64,000 nt of DNA from Nitrospirota bacterium (GTDB lineage Bacteria > Nitrospirota > Thermodesulfovibrionia > Thermodesulfovibrionales > JdFR-88). The DNA is taken from contig JAJYJK010000003.1 of NCBI GenBank assembly GCA_021789555.1, positions 64,756 to 128,755 of the forward strand. The letters are read 5' to 3'. A program made the position numbers and the translations under genes. Shown one piece after another: positions 32,707 to 42,939 of the stretch; positions within the stretch are counted from its first letter, which is position 1, and every line of letters begins with the position of its first letter. Under the pieces are notes generated by a model. It was not told the DNA's origin. It saw nothing but the letters and a program-made list of their open reading frames with translations, and did not search any database.

Positions 32707-34009
32707 CGGCAGTGAAAGACCGCTGACGGGAGATTTCAGGTCCGATGGGCGGCCGCTCGATATGGGTGAGTACGAGAGGGCGGGCGGCTATCTCGCCATC
32801 CGCCGCGCCCTGAAGGAGATGTCCCCCGCAGAGGTGATGAACGAAGTGAAGGCCTCCAGATTGAGGGGCCGCGGGGGCGCGGGCTTCCCGACCGGCCTTA
32901 AATGGAGTTTTGTGCCTGACGGCGAGGGACAAGATGCTGCCGGCCCGCGATACATCATCGCAAACGCCGACGAGATGGAGCCCGGCGCCTTCAAGGACCG
33001 GATACTCATGGAGAACAATCCGCACATGCTCATAGAAGGGTTGCTGCTTGGCGCATACGCAATCGGCGCAGGCTGCGCCTATATATTCCTCAGGGGCGAA
33101 TACGGCAGGGCGGCAAAGGCGATTGAGAGGGCCCTGGCCGAGGCATACGAAAAAAATCACCTGGGCAAAGACATCCTGGGCTCGGATTTCAGCCTGGAGA
33201 TGCGCCTCCACATGAGCGCCGGCCGCTATATGTGCGGGGAAGAGACGGGGCTTATAAATTCCATCGAGGGCAAACGGGCCATACCGCGCGCGAAACCTCC
33301 GTATCCGCAGGTGTGCGGTTTTATGGGCAGGCCCACGGTCGTCAACAACGTGGAGACCCTCTGCAATGTGCCGCACATCATAAGAAACGGGGCCGAATGG
33401 TACAAAGGCCTCAGTCAAAAACTCTCCGCGGACGGCGGTACAAAAATCTACGGCGCAAGCGGGCGGCTGAAGAGGCCGGGGGCCTGGGAGCTTCCTTTGG
33501 GCACGACGGCAAGGGAGCTTCTGGAGGAGCACGCGGGCGGCATGCGCGAGGGGTTTGGGTTTCGCGGGCTCCTGCCCGGCGGGGCCTCGACCGAGTTCAT
33601 ACTGGAGGAGCACCTGGACGTGAGGATGGACTTTGACTCCGTCCAGAGCGTGGGCAGCCGCATGGGCACCGGCACGATGGTGGTCCTGGATGACAGGACG
33701 TGCCCGGTGGGGATGCAGCTAAGCCTTCAGAAATTTTTCGCGCGCGAGTCCTGCGGCTGGTGCACTCCGTGCCGCGAAGGTTTGCCCTGGGTCGTCCACA
33801 TGCTCCGTGCGATAGAGGCGGGGGAGGGCGAAATGGAGGACATCGACCTGCTGCTGGAGCAGGCGCGGCTCCTTGCGCCGGGGCACACCTTTTGCGCGCT
33901 TGCCCCCGGGGCGGCGGAGCCGCTTGGAAGCGGGGTCAAATATTTCAGAGAGGATTTCGAGAGGCACATAAGGGGAAAACGCTGTCCGTGGAAGATAAAG
34001 AGCTTATAA
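32699..34009 (+). CDS. nuoF: NADH-quinone oxidoreductase subunit F (FMN, NADH site)
   Basis: A protein of 436 residues. GRGGAGFPTGLKW is the glycine-rich NADH loop, ANADEMEPGAFKDR and GAYAIGAGCAYIFLRGEY form the FMN site, and SCGWCTPCREG with the later FCALAPGA holds the N3 [4Fe-4S] cluster. It takes hydride from NADH. It overlaps nuoE by 8 nt and its TAA overlaps the nuoG ATG (TAATG), so translation is coupled. Confidence 0.95.
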   Translation: MSDGSERPLTGDFRSDGRPLDMGEYERAGGYLAIRRALKEMSPAEVMNEVKASRLRGRGGAGFPTGLKWSFVPDGEGQDAAGPRYIIANADEMEPGAFKDRILMENNPHMLIEGLLLGAYAIGAGCAYIFLRGEYGRAAKAIERALAEAYEKNHLGKDILGSDFSLEMRLHMSAGRYMCGEETGLINSIEGKRAIPRAKPPYPQVCGFMGRPTVVNNVETLCNVPHIIRNGAEWYKGLSQKLSADGGTKIYGASGRLKRPGAWELPLGTTARELLEEHAGGMREGFGFRGLLPGGASTEFILEEHLDVRMDFDSVQSVGSRMGTGTMVVLDDRTCPVGMQLSLQKFFARESCGWCTPCREGLPWVVHMLRAIEAGEGEMEDIDLLLEQARLLAPGHTFCALAPGAAEPLGSGVKYFREDFERHIRGKRCPWKIKSL

Positions 34010-34031
34010 TGGAAGATAAGAAGCTTATAAC
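33990..34031 (+). repeat. 21-bp tandem duplication at the nuoF/nuoG junction
   Basis: Two copies of about GGAAGATAAAGAGCTTATAA with period 21 (33990-34010 and 34011-34031) straddle the nuoF stop and nuoG start, with a third partial copy (AGAAGATAAACC) near 34041. It places the end of NuoF and the start of NuoG in near-identical sequence. Confidence 0.75.
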
Positions 34032-36816
34032 CGTATACATAGAAGATAAACCCTACCGGGTGAAGCCTGAGCGGAGCATGCTCGATGCCTGCCTCACGCT
34101 CGGGTTCGACCTCCCCTACTTCTGCTGGCATCCCGCGATGCACTCGGTCGGGGCCTGCCGCCAGTGCGCGGTAAAGCAGTTCAGGGACGAAAACGACAAG
34201 AAAGGCATGCTCGTTATGGCCTGCATGACTCCCGCCGCGGAGGGCGTAAGGATTTCCATAAAAGACCCGGAGGCGGTGGAGTTCAGGTCAAAGGTTATAG
34301 AGTGGCTCATGCTCAACCACCCCCACGACTGCCCGGTCTGCGACGAGGGCGGCGAGTGCCACCTCCAGGACATGACCGTGATGACCGGGCATGTCTACCG
34401 CAGGACCCGCTTCAAGAAACGCACCCACCGCAACCAGTACCTGGGGCCTTTCGTAAACCACGAGATGAACCGCTGCATACAGTGCTACAGGTGTGTGCGT
34501 TTTTATAACGATTATGCCGGGGGGAGGGATTTTGGCGTCTTTGCCGCCCATGACAATGTCTATTTCGGCCGGCAGGAGGACGGGGTCCTCCAGAGCGAGT
34601 TCAGCGGGAACCTGGTCGAGGTCTGCCCGACCGGCGTCTTCACGGACAGGACTCTGAAGGCGCACTACACGCGGAAATGGGACCTCCAGACCGCCCCTTC
34701 CATCTGCGTGCACTGCGGGCTTGGCTGCAATGTAATCCCCGGCGAGCGCTACGGGACGCTCCGGCGCATAAGAAACCGCTACAACGGGCAGGTAAACGGG
34801 TATTTCATCTGCGACCGCGGGCGCTACGGATACGGGTTCGTAAACAGCGAAAGGCGCATCCGCCATCCCTACTACGTCACCTGCGGGGCCTCAGGTGAAA
34901 AAGAGGAAAATAAACTCGACGAGGGCAAGGCGCTGCCGCACGCGAAATCGCTCCTTCAGGGCGCAAAGGGGACAATAATAGGCATAGGCTCGCCCAGGGC
35001 ATCGCTGGAGGCGAACTATCTGCTTAAAAGGCTCTCCGGCCCGGAGAATTTTTACGCGGGGTTTTCCGGGCGGGATTTCAACCTGGTCCGGCGGATCATA
35101 TCGATTCTGACCGGAGGGCCCATCCGGACCCCGACGCTAAAAGAAGTGGCGGAAGCGGACGCCGTCTTTGTCCTTGGCGAGGATGTGCCCGGCGCCGCCC
35201 CGATGCTGGGGCTTGCCCTCCGCCAGGCAGTAAGGCAAAAACCGGTTGAGGCCGCCAAAAAATCCGGCATTCCGGTATGGAACGATTACGCCGTCAGGAT
35301 GGCCGTGCAAAACGATAAAGGCCCGCTCTTTATTGCCGCAAGCGCCGCAACCAGGATTGACCCGCTTGCGGAAGGGGTCTTTCACGGCGCTCCGGAGGAT
35401 ATCGCCAGACTCGGTTTCGCCGTGGCCGCAGCCATCCGCCCGGATGCCCCGGCCCCTCAGGGCGCTTTGCCTGAGGCCGCGGCCCGGCTCGTCCCGCTCA
35501 TCGCCGCCCGCCTCAAAACGGCGAGCCGTCCCGTAATCATTTCGGGCACGGGCGCGGGCAGCATGGCGGTGATAGGGGCGGCCGCAAATATTGCGAAATC
35601 TCTTCTGGAGTCGGGAAAGGGGCCCGGCCTGTGCTTCGTCGTGCCTGAATGTAACAGCATCGGGCTTGGCCTGCTGGGCGGGAAAAACCTGAAGGAGGCG
35701 GTTGCGGCGGCAAGGCAGAAGCGGGCCGACACGGTTATCGTCCTTGAAAACGACCTCTTCGACCGCCTGAGCGCGCCGGAGGCCGAGGCGCTGCTGGCGG
35801 CCCGGCAGGTGATTGCGATTGACCATCTGCCAAACCACACGGTATCGATGGCGCATATGGTGCTGCCGGCCGCCGCCTTCGCGGAGGGCACGGGCACGCT
35901 TGTCAGCAATGAGGGGCGCGCCCAGCGGTTTTACAAGGTCTATGTGCCGGGCGGCCAGATAGAGGAGAGCTGGCGCTGGCTGGCGCAATTGCTGGCCGCC
36001 ACTGGAGGCGCTGAATTTTTTACCCTCGACGACGTGGACCGGGCGCTTGCCGAAGAGATGCCGGTCTTTGGCGGCGTGCCCGCCGCTGCTCCGCCCGCGG
36101 ATTTCCGCATGTCGGGGCTTGAGATTAAAATTCCGCGCCAGCCGCACCGCTTTAGCGGACGGACCGCCATCCATGCGGACGTCGACGTCCACGAGCCGAA
36201 ACCGCCGGTGGACCCGGACTCCCCGCTTTCGTTTTCCATGGAGGGTTTCGATGGCCGGCCCCCGTCCGCCCTCATCAGCCGTTTCTGGGCCCCGGGCTGG
36301 AATTCCGTACAGGCGGTAAACAAGTTCCAGAGCGAGGTGGGCGGCCAGCTCCATGGCGGGGACCCGGGCAAAAGGCTGATAGAGCCCGCGTCAAAGGGGC
36401 CTTCGCTCTCTTATTTTACCGGCATCCCGCCTGCTTTCAAACGGGCCTGGGATAAATCTTTGTTTTTAATCGTGCCGCTTTATCATGTCTTCGGCTCGGA
36501 TAGACTAAGCGCGCTTTCCCCGCCGGTTGCGGAGCTTGTGCCTTCCCCCTATCTTGCGCTGAACCCGGAGGACGCAAGGGATTTTACCGCTCGGGAGGGC
36601 GCGGAGATCAGACTTCTCATCGAGGGAGTCTCCTTCCGTCTGCCCGTGAGGTTCGACGCCTCCATTGCGCGCGGTGTGGCCGGTTTCCCCTTCGGGCTCC
36701 CCGGGCTTCACGGCGTGGAGCTTCCAGCATGGGGACGGATAGAGGTGAAAATGTCCGGCTGGGCTGAAAAGTCAGCGGGGCGGGAATGGGGGGAGGGGGA
36801 GGCAGGCGATGTCTGA
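34009..36816 (+). CDS. nuoG: NADH-quinone oxidoreductase subunit G
   Basis: A protein of 935 residues, close to the E. coli length. Cluster ligands in order: [2Fe-2S] ([20 protein letters not shown] with CMTPAAEG), the His/Cys3 [4Fe-4S] in the [16 protein letters not shown] region, the N4/N5-type CIQCYRC with VCPTGVF, and the extra N7 motif CVHCGLGCN with [10 protein letters not shown] molybdopterin-fold domain without cofactor fills the rest. The ATG at 34009 overlaps the nuoF stop. It overlaps nuoH by 8 nt. Confidence 0.93.
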   Translation: MEDKKLITVYIEDKPYRVKPERSMLDACLTLGFDLPYFCWHPAMHSVGACRQCAVKQFRDENDKKGMLVMACMTPAAEGVRISIKDPEAVEFRSKVIEWLMLNHPHDCPVCDEGGECHLQDMTVMTGHVYRRTRFKKRTHRNQYLGPFVNHEMNRCIQCYRCVRFYNDYAGGRDFGVFAAHDNVYFGRQEDGVLQSEFSGNLVEVCPTGVFTDRTLKAHYTRKWDLQTAPSICVHCGLGCNVIPGERYGTLRRIRNRYNGQVNGYFICDRGRYGYGFVNSERRIRHPYYVTCGASGEKEENKLDEGKALPHAKSLLQGAKGTIIGIGSPRASLEANYLLKRLSGPENFYAGFSGRDFNLVRRIISILTGGPIRTPTLKEVAEADAVFVLGEDVPGAAPMLGLALRQAVRQKPVEAAKKSGIPVWNDYAVRMAVQNDKGPLFIAASAATRIDPLAEGVFHGAPEDIARLGFAVAAAIRPDAPAPQGALPEAAARLVPLIAARLKTASRPVIISGTGAGSMAVIGAAANIAKSLLESGKGPGLCFVVPECNSIGLGLLGGKNLKEAVAAARQKRADTVIVLENDLFDRLSAPEAEALLAARQVIAIDHLPNHTVSMAHMVLPAAAFAEGTGTLVSNEGRAQRFYKVYVPGGQIEESWRWLAQLLAATGGAEFFTLDDVDRALAEEMPVFGGVPAAAPPADFRMSGLEIKIPRQPHRFSGRTAIHADVDVHEPKPPVDPDSPLSFSMEGFDGRPPSALISRFWAPGWNSVQAVNKFQSEVGGQLHGGDPGKRLIEPASKGPSLSYFTGIPPAFKRAWDKSLFLIVPLYHVFGSDRLSALSPPVAELVPSPYLALNPEDARDFTAREGAEIRLLIEGVSFRLPVRFDASIARGVAGFPFGLPGLHGVELPAWGRIEVKMSGWAEKSAGREWGEGEAGDV

Positions 36817-37762
36817 GACCGCAAGATATCTGCTCATCGTCTTTGGCGTCCTTGCGGTAATGATGAGCATTGCCGCGGGGCTTATATGGGTTGAAAGGAG
36901 GCTCCTCGGGTTCTGGCAGGACCGCTACGGGCCAAACCGGGTGGGCCCCTTCGGAATCCTCCAGCCCCTTGCCGACATGATAAAGGTGCTGACGAAAGAA
37001 GACTGGGTGCCCCCGTTTGCCGACAGGCCCGTCTTCATCCTCGCCCCGGCGATCATCGTCATTACGGTACTGCTGGCATTCGCCGTGGTCCCGTTTGCGC
37101 CGGGCATCTCGGTTGCCGACCTCAACGTTGGGCTCCTATATTTCCTCGCGCTCTCTTCCCTCGGGGTCTACAGCGTGGCCCTTGGCGGATGGGCCTCCGA
37201 TAACAAGTATGCGCTTATCGGGGCCTTGAGGGCCTCGGCGCAGATGATAAGCTATGAGGTATTCATGGGGCTTTCGCTCATGGGCGTGGCAATGCTGGCC
37301 GGCTCTTTCAACCTCCGGGAGATCGTGGAGGCGCAGCGGAGGCTCTGGTTCGTGGCGCCGCAGTTTTTGGGATTTGTCGTCTTCTTCATCGCCGGGGTGG
37401 CCGAGACGCACCGCCTGCCCTTCGACCTTCCGGAGGCCGAAAGCGAGCTGGTCGCGGGGTTCCATTCGGAGTACTCAGGCATGAAATTCGGGCTCTTCTT
37501 CGTCGGCGAGTACCTGGGGATAACGCTCATCTCGGCGCTCATCGCCACGCTCTTTTTCGGCGGCTGGCTCGGCCCCCTGCTTCCGCCGGTGGTATGGTTT
37601 TTCATAAAGACCTTTTTTTTCATCGGGCTCTTCATCCTCCTCAGGGCGACCCTGCCCAGGCCCAGGTATGACCAGCTCATAAGGTTTGGCTGGAAGGTCA
37701 TGCTGCCGCTTGCGCTGCTGAACCTGCTTGTCACGGGAGGGATAATACTTGCCGCGGGCTAG
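36809..37762 (+). CDS. nuoH: NADH-quinone oxidoreductase subunit H
   Basis: A protein of 317 residues with eight membrane segments. It keeps the [18 protein letters not shown] quinone-chamber loop, [10 protein letters not shown] and [20 protein letters not shown], which is the most conserved NuoH segment, with acidic residues in the quinone cavity. It anchors the peripheral arm to the membrane arm. It overlaps nuoG by 8 nt and precedes nuoI by 20 nt. Confidence 0.95.
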   Translation: MSETARYLLIVFGVLAVMMSIAAGLIWVERRLLGFWQDRYGPNRVGPFGILQPLADMIKVLTKEDWVPPFADRPVFILAPAIIVITVLLAFAVVPFAPGISVADLNVGLLYFLALSSLGVYSVALGGWASDNKYALIGALRASAQMISYEVFMGLSLMGVAMLAGSFNLREIVEAQRRLWFVAPQFLGFVVFFIAGVAETHRLPFDLPEAESELVAGFHSEYSGMKFGLFFVGEYLGITLISALIATLFFGGWLGPLLPPVVWFFIKTFFFIGLFILLRATLPRPRYDQLIRFGWKVMLPLALLNLLVTGGIILAAG

Positions 37763-37782
37763 AGAAAACGGGGTGACAGGCG

Positions 37783-38298
37783 ATGTTTAGCATTTTGAGG
37801 GCTATATGGACCGTCTTTTTGCACCTGTTCAGGCGCAAGGTGACGGTGCTTTATCCGGAGGAGAAGCCGCGCATACCGCCCAGGTGGCGCGGCAGGATAA
37901 TACTATCCCGCGACCCGGACGGCGGGGAGAGGTGTGTTGCCTGCTATCTCTGCGCCGTCGCCTGCCCCGTAGGCTGCATCGCGCTCCAGGCGGCGGAGGA
38001 CGAGTATGGCAGGCGGTACCCGGAATTTTTCCGGATAAATTTTTCCCGGTGCATATTCTGCGGGTTTTGCGAGGAGGCCTGCCCGACCTGCGCCATACAA
38101 CTCACGACGGACTTCGAGATGAGCGAGTATTATCGGCATAACCTGGTCTACGAAAAGGAAGACCTGCTCATAAGCGGCCCCGGCAAGCACCCGGGATATA
38201 ATTTCTACAAGGTGGCCGGCCTGGCCATAAAGGGCAAGGACAAGGGAGAAAATGAAAACGAATCTCCCCCCGTAGACGTAAAGGGGCTTCTGCCCTGA
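37783..38298 (+). CDS. nuoI: NADH-quinone oxidoreductase subunit I
   Basis: A protein of 171 residues with two [4Fe-4S] motifs, [15 protein letters not shown] and [14 protein letters not shown] (clusters N6a and N6b). An amphipathic N-terminal helix and a C-terminal tail (YNFYKVAG) follow the usual NuoI plan. GGGGTGACAGG precedes the ATG. It is the last gene before a repeat-filled gap in the locus. Confidence 0.95.
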   Translation: MFSILRAIWTVFLHLFRRKVTVLYPEEKPRIPPRWRGRIILSRDPDGGERCVACYLCAVACPVGCIALQAAEDEYGRRYPEFFRINFSRCIFCGFCEEACPTCAIQLTTDFEMSEYYRHNLVYEKEDLLISGPGKHPGYNFYKVAGLAIKGKDKGENENESPPVDVKGLLP

Positions 38299-38331
38299 AA
38301 AATGATAGGAGAGGGTGGAAAGACTCCCCTA

Positions 38332-38415
38332 ATCCCCTCCCTTGTTAGGGAGGGGATTTAGTAAAAGACAATCTAATGTTTTTAGTTAAACCCTCTCCCT
38401 GTCGGGGAGAGGGTT
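38332..38415. repeat. Two hairpin repeats in the nuoI-nuoJ gap
   Basis: Stem ATCCCCTCCCT (38332-38342) with AGGGAGGGGAT (38347-38357), loop TGTT. A second stem, AACCCTCTCCC (38389-38399) with GGGAGAGGGTT (38405-38415), is identical in its arms to the family A repeats at 8997 and 13996. They are the only sizeable break in the otherwise overlapping nuo locus. The first hairpin has no U-tract. Confidence 0.75.
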
Positions 38416-38433
38416 GGGAGCGGGTGATACGTT

Positions 38434-38982
38434 TTGGAAAATGTATTTTACATAGCGGCGGCTGTCGCGGTTATCTCGACCGCGCTTGTTATCGTTCAGA
38501 TGAACGTGGTGCACGCGCTTCTTTATCTGATCCTATCGCTGCTTTCCGTCGCCGTTATATTTTTCACGCTTGGCGCGCCGTTTGTGGCGGCCCTGGAGGT
38601 CATCATCTATGCGGGGGCGATCATGATCCTCTTTGTCTTCGTGATAATGATGCTCAACCTGGGCACCCAGTCCGCCCGGATGGAGAGACTGTGGATGAGC
38701 GGCCGCATGTGGACAGGCCCCGTCCTTCTGGCCCTGGCGCTCCTGGCGGACGTCATTTACATGCTTGCTGTTTCCCCGCGGATTCCGCGCGCATACGGCG
38801 TCAAAATGGTCGGACCTGAAGAGGTTGGGATTGCGCTCTTCGGGCCGTATCTCATAGGGGTGGAGCTGGCCTCCATTCTTCTGCTGGCCGGTCTTATCGG
38901 CGCATTTCACCTGGGCCGCTCCGTAAGGCGCGGGTTGCCCGGGGAAAGGGAGGGGGAGATTAATATGGAGGAGGAAGTTTAA
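38434..38982 (+). CDS. nuoJ: NADH-quinone oxidoreductase subunit J
   Basis: A protein of 182 residues with five membrane segments. [22 protein letters not shown] is the conserved NuoJ helix 3. The start is a TTG at 38434 with a GGAG/GGGTG purine run upstream. It follows the repeat-bearing gap, so nuoJ-N may depend on read-through or on a local promoter. It ends 1 nt before nuoK. Confidence 0.92.
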   Translation: MENVFYIAAAVAVISTALVIVQMNVVHALLYLILSLLSVAVIFFTLGAPFVAALEVIIYAGAIMILFVFVIMMLNLGTQSARMERLWMSGRMWTGPVLLALALLADVIYMLAVSPRIPRAYGVKMVGPEEVGIALFGPYLIGVELASILLLAGLIGAFHLGRSVRRGLPGEREGEINMEEEV

Positions 38983-38983
38983 T

Positions 38984-39292
38984 ATGGCGACGGTCCCCAT
39001 GGGGCACGCGCTTGTGCTTGCCTGGGTGCTCTTCGTAATCGGGCTGGTGGGCGTGCTGGTGCGCAGGAACCTGCTTTTTATTCTCATGTCCGTGGAGATA
39101 ATGCTCAACGCCTCGGGGCTCGCCTTTGTTGTCGCCGGCCATGAATGGGGGCAGCCCGACGGGCAGGTGATGTTCATATTCATTCTCGCGATGGCGGCGG
39201 CCGAGGTATCGGTGGGGCTTGCGCTTGTCCTTCTGGCAAACCGCCATTTCAGGGGCCTGGACGCGGACGCCGTAAACACGATGAGGGGGTAG
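38984..39292 (+). CDS. nuoK: NADH-quinone oxidoreductase subunit K
   Basis: A protein of 102 residues with three membrane helices. [14 protein letters not shown] carries the conserved Glu of the proton channel, and a second acidic residue sits in [20 protein letters not shown] lies before the ATG, inside the end of nuoJ. It precedes nuoL by 7 nt. Confidence 0.95.
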   Translation: MATVPMGHALVLAWVLFVIGLVGVLVRRNLLFILMSVEIMLNASGLAFVVAGHEWGQPDGQVMFIFILAMAAAEVSVGLALVLLANRHFRGLDADAVNTMRG

Positions 39293-39299
39293 GGATAAA

Positions 39300-41204
39300 A
39301 TGCTCCGGCTTTTATGGCTTATACCGGCCTTGCCTTTTGCGGGTTTTTTGACGCTTGCCCTTTTTGGCCGCCGCATGGGCAACAAGCCCGCGGCGGCGAT
39401 CGGGGTCGGCTCGGTGGGGCTTTCCGCATTTTTCGCCGTCCTTATGACGATTGGCTTCATAAGCTCGCCGCCGCCGGCGCACATCTACACGCAGAGCCTC
39501 TGGAGGTGGATAAGCGTCGGCGGGTTTACGCCCGGCATCTTCCTCTATCTCGATTCGCTCTCCCTCATAATGGTGCTCGTTGTGACGTTTGTGGGCTTTC
39601 TCATCCATCTCTATTCGGCCGAGTTCATGGAGACCGATGATGGCTACAGCCGGTTTTTCGCCTACATGAACCTGTTTGTGGGCTCGATGCTGGCGCTGGT
39701 GCTGGCCGGCAACCTTCTGCTGCTGTATCTCGGATGGGAGGGCGTGGGCCTTTGCAGTTATCTGCTGATTGGTTTTTGGTACAGGGAGCCCGCAAACGGG
39801 GCCGCGGCGATAAAGGCCTTCGTGGTGACGCGGGTAGGGGACACCGCGCTTGCAATCGGGCTTTTCTTCCTCTTTTTGAACCTGGGCACCCTCGATATCC
39901 AGAAGATGATGAACATGGCCGCGCTCCACTGGCAGCCGGGCTCCGCCTACCCCACGATTGCCGCCGCCCTCATCCTGGGCGGCGCACTGGGGAAGTCCGC
40001 GCAGCTTCCGCTGCAGACCTGGCTGCCCGACGCCATGGCGGGCCCCACCCCGGTGTCGGCCCTGATACACGCGGCCACCATGGTGACGGCGGGCGTTTAT
40101 CTCATCGCCAGGACGAACGTGCTTTTCACGATGGCCCCGGCGGTGCGGACGGCGGTCGCCGTAATCGGCGCGGCAACGCTCCTTGTCTCCGCGGCGAGCG
40201 CGCTTGTCCAACATGACATCAAGCGCGTGCTTGCGTATTCGACCATAAGCCAGGTAGGCTATATGTTCCTTGCCCTCGGCGTGGGGGCGTGGTCCGCCGC
40301 GATATTCCACTTCATGACGCACGCCTTTTTCAAGGCGCTTTTGTTTCTTGGCGCGGGCGCTGTCATCTCCGGACTGGGCGGCGAGCATGATATCTCCAGG
40401 ATGGGCGGGCTCAGGCGCCAGATGCCCCTTGTCTTCTGGTGCTTCCTCATAGGGGCCGGCTCGCTTGCGGCCCTCCCCCTGGTGACGGCCGGGTTCTACA
40501 GCAAGGGGCTCATCCTTTTCAGCGCCTGGCAGTCCGGGCGGGCGGGCTTCTGGCTGTGGGCGGCCGGCATAGCGGGCGCGATGCTTACTTCCATATACAT
40601 CTTCCGGCTGGTCTTCATCGTCTTCTTCGGAAGTCCCAAGACCGAAGTCAGGAAAAAACCGGGCCCCCGAATCACCGTCCCGCTGGTTGCGCTCGCCTTC
40701 TTGTCCGTTGTGGGCGGGTTTGTCAATATGCCCGCGTTTTTAGGCATAAAGGGTGGGGCTGTTTTTTCGGGCTTCCTGTCAAGCGCGCTGCCGCAGAGGC
40801 CGCAGCCGGCCCCCTTGCCGGAGACGGAACTCCTGCTTGAGAGCGTATCGGCGATAGTCTCTCTTGCGGGCATCTATCTGGCTTACTTCTTTTTCCTCGC
40901 GGCCCCCGAGTATTCCGGGGAGCTGGCGCATACCGCCCCGGGCAGGGCGCTTAGGAGTTTCTGGTTTTACGGCTGGGGGTTCGACTGGCTGTATGAAAAA
41001 ATCCTAGTCGCCCCGTACAGATGGTTTGCGAGGGCAAACAGCAACGACGCCGTGGACCTCGTCTATTCGTTCATAGCGGCGGCAAACAGGTTTTTTCACT
41101 ACGGCCTGAGCCTCTCCCAGACCGGGAAGGTGAGGTTTTATGCGGCGGTCCTTGCGCTCGGGGCCGCTTTGACGATAACCATAGCGGTGTTTTTTACAAG
41201 ATGA
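39300..41204 (+). CDS. nuoL: NADH-quinone oxidoreductase subunit L
   Basis: A protein of 634 residues, an antiporter-like proton pump. LLYLGWEGVGLCSYLLIGFWY with the conserved Glu, GKSAQLPLQTWLPDAMAGPTPVSALIHAATMVTAG with the key Lys and His, and STISQVGYMFLALG are all present. The long C-terminal part fits the lateral helix that clamps the membrane arm. It lies 13 nt before nuoM. Confidence 0.95.
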   Translation: MLRLLWLIPALPFAGFLTLALFGRRMGNKPAAAIGVGSVGLSAFFAVLMTIGFISSPPPAHIYTQSLWRWISVGGFTPGIFLYLDSLSLIMVLVVTFVGFLIHLYSAEFMETDDGYSRFFAYMNLFVGSMLALVLAGNLLLLYLGWEGVGLCSYLLIGFWYREPANGAAAIKAFVVTRVGDTALAIGLFFLFLNLGTLDIQKMMNMAALHWQPGSAYPTIAAALILGGALGKSAQLPLQTWLPDAMAGPTPVSALIHAATMVTAGVYLIARTNVLFTMAPAVRTAVAVIGAATLLVSAASALVQHDIKRVLAYSTISQVGYMFLALGVGAWSAAIFHFMTHAFFKALLFLGAGAVISGLGGEHDISRMGGLRRQMPLVFWCFLIGAGSLAALPLVTAGFYSKGLILFSAWQSGRAGFWLWAAGIAGAMLTSIYIFRLVFIVFFGSPKTEVRKKPGPRITVPLVALAFLSVVGGFVNMPAFLGIKGGAVFSGFLSSALPQRPQPAPLPETELLLESVSAIVSLAGIYLAYFFFLAAPEYSGELAHTAPGRALRSFWFYGWGFDWLYEKILVAPYRWFARANSNDAVDLVYSFIAAANRFFHYGLSLSQTGKVRFYAAVLALGAALTITIAVFFTR

Positions 41205-41217
41205 GCGGGGTGGCGGG

Positions 41218-42939
41218 ATGACGCTTGCCTGGTTGATAATCGCGCCCTTTCTCGGCGGCATTTTGGCCTGGCTCCTTGACCGGCGGGGCAGCGCGCTTGC
41301 GGCAAGGTGGGTCTGCCTCCTCGCCCTTGCCATTGACCTTTCGGTCCTCATAGGCATAGTATGGTCGGGCCGCCTGGCCGGGGCGGGACCGCACGGGGGC
41401 TTTTTCCTGGAGACGAGGGCCGGCTGGATACCGCAGTTGGGCGTCTCCATCCATCTTGCGATGGACGGGCTCAGTCTCCTGCTCGTGTTTCTTACGGTCT
41501 TTCTGGGCATCGTCTCGGTCGTCACCTCCTGGACCGAGATCACCCGCAGGGTCGGATTCTTCCATTTCAACCTCCTGTGGTGCCTCGCGGGGGTCATAGG
41601 GGTTTTTCTGTCCCTGGACCTCTTCCTTTTCTATTTTTTCTGGGAGATGATGCTTGTGCCGATGTACTTCCTCATCGCCATCTGGGGGCATGAGAGGCGG
41701 ACGTACGCAGCCGTAAAATTTTTCATCTTCACCCAGCTTGGCGGCCTTCTGATGCTGATGGCGATACTGGGGCTTTTCTTCATCCACGCGGCAGAAACGG
41801 GTGTCTACACCTTCGATTATTTCGACCTCATCGGCGCCAAAATGTCTTCGGCCGCGGCCTTCTGGCTGATGCTCGGCTTCTTCGCGTCCTTCGCCGTGAA
41901 GCTGCCGGCGGTGCCCGTCCATAGCTGGCTTCCCGATGCCCATACGGAGGCGCCGACCGCGGGCAGCGTCATCCTGGCCGGGCTCCTGCTGAAGACCGGG
42001 GCTTATGGGCTGCTGCGTTTTCTGTTCCCCCTTTTCCCGATGGCCGCGCATGAATTCGCGCCCGTGGGGATGGCAATCGGGGTGGCCGGCATCCTCTACG
42101 GAGCTATTCTCGCCTTCGGGCAGACGGATTTAAAGAGGCTCATCGCGGACACCAGCATCAGCCATATGGGGTTTATCCTGGTCGGCGTCTTCGCGTGGAA
42201 CGGACTTGCGCTCGAGGGGGTCACGATGCAGATAATCAGCCATGCCATAAGCACCGGGATGCTCTTTATCCTCGCCGGCGCGCTCCAGGAGCGCATCCAT
42301 ACCCGCGACATGCAGTTTATGGGCCGGCTCTGGGAAAAAGTCCCGGTGATGGGAGGCGTGGCGATGGTCTTTGTCCTTGCCTCGCTGGGGCTGCCGGGCC
42401 TGGGGAATTTCGTGGCCGAGTTTCTAATCCTTCTTGGGGCGTTCAGGGCAAACCCCGGCATGAGCGTTGCGGCATCGCTGGGGCTTATCGTCTCTACAAT
42501 CTACGCCCTGTGGATCATGCAGAGGGTCTTTCACGGGGAGGAGCGCAAGCAATGGACCCCTCCCGACCTGTCCGCCAGGGAGCGGGGGGTCGCGGCGGCG
42601 ATGATCGTCCTCATTGTCTGGCTCGGCCTTTTCCCGCAGCCCGTCTTAAACGCGGCGGCCCCCGCCATCAATAGCTTGCAGAAAATTGCCAGTTCGCAAA
42701 CAGAAAAGGCGTTAGCGCCCGTCTCGGCGGAAGGAGGCGGGAATGGCACGGCTCGCTCATTCTCGGCGGCCGTCCTGGCCGCCTCCGAGGCTTTTGCCTG
42801 CCCGGACGTCCTGTCCGGGCTGCCGTCAAAAAAATCCGCTCGCATGCCATTCCCGCCTCCTTCCGCAAGTGGCAATGTTGTTTTCGGGCCTGTTAGCCAC
42901 TGGAAATTGAGAGCAGATAATAAGGCGGGATATGAATGA
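41218..42939 (+). CDS. nuoM: NADH-quinone oxidoreductase subunit M, with an unusual C-terminal extension
   Basis: A protein of 573 residues, longer than usual for NuoM. The core is a standard antiporter-like subunit: FFWEMMLVPMYFLIAIWG with the conserved Glu, AVPVHSWLPDAHTEAPTAGSVILAG, and DTSISHMGFILVG. After the last helix (about residue 485) comes a non-membrane tail of about 80 residues, coded largely by a nested palindromic element (42727-42866). The frame is kept and the stop still overlaps the nuoN start (ATGA). The tail is probably dispensable, but this is inference. Confidence 0.93.
   Translation: MTLAWLIIAPFLGGILAWLLDRRGSALAARWVCLLALAIDLSVLIGIVWSGRLAGAGPHGGFFLETRAGWIPQLGVSIHLAMDGLSLLLVFLTVFLGIVSVVTSWTEITRRVGFFHFNLLWCLAGVIGVFLSLDLFLFYFFWEMMLVPMYFLIAIWGHERRTYAAVKFFIFTQLGGLLMLMAILGLFFIHAAETGVYTFDYFDLIGAKMSSAAAFWLMLGFFASFAVKLPAVPVHSWLPDAHTEAPTAGSVILAGLLLKTGAYGLLRFLFPLFPMAAHEFAPVGMAIGVAGILYGAILAFGQTDLKRLIADTSISHMGFILVGVFAWNGLALEGVTMQIISHAISTGMLFILAGALQERIHTRDMQFMGRLWEKVPVMGGVAMVFVLASLGLPGLGNFVAEFLILLGAFRANPGMSVAASLGLIVSTIYALWIMQRVFHGEERKQWTPPDLSARERGVAAAMIVLIVWLGLFPQPVLNAAAPAINSLQKIASSQTEKALAPVSAEGGGNGTARSFSAAVLAASEAFACPDVLSGLPSKKSARMPFPPPSASGNVVFGPVSHWKLRADNKAGYE
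42727..42866. repeat. Nested palindromic (MITE-like) insertion within the 3' end of nuoM
   Basis: Outer 22-bp perfect inverted arms (42727-42748 and 42845-42866; core GAAGGAGGCGGGAATGGCA) enclose an inner hairpin GCCCGGAC-GTCCT-GTCCGGGC (42800-42820). The total is 140 bp. No transposase is encoded. It is translated in frame as part of NuoM. Confidence 0.8.
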
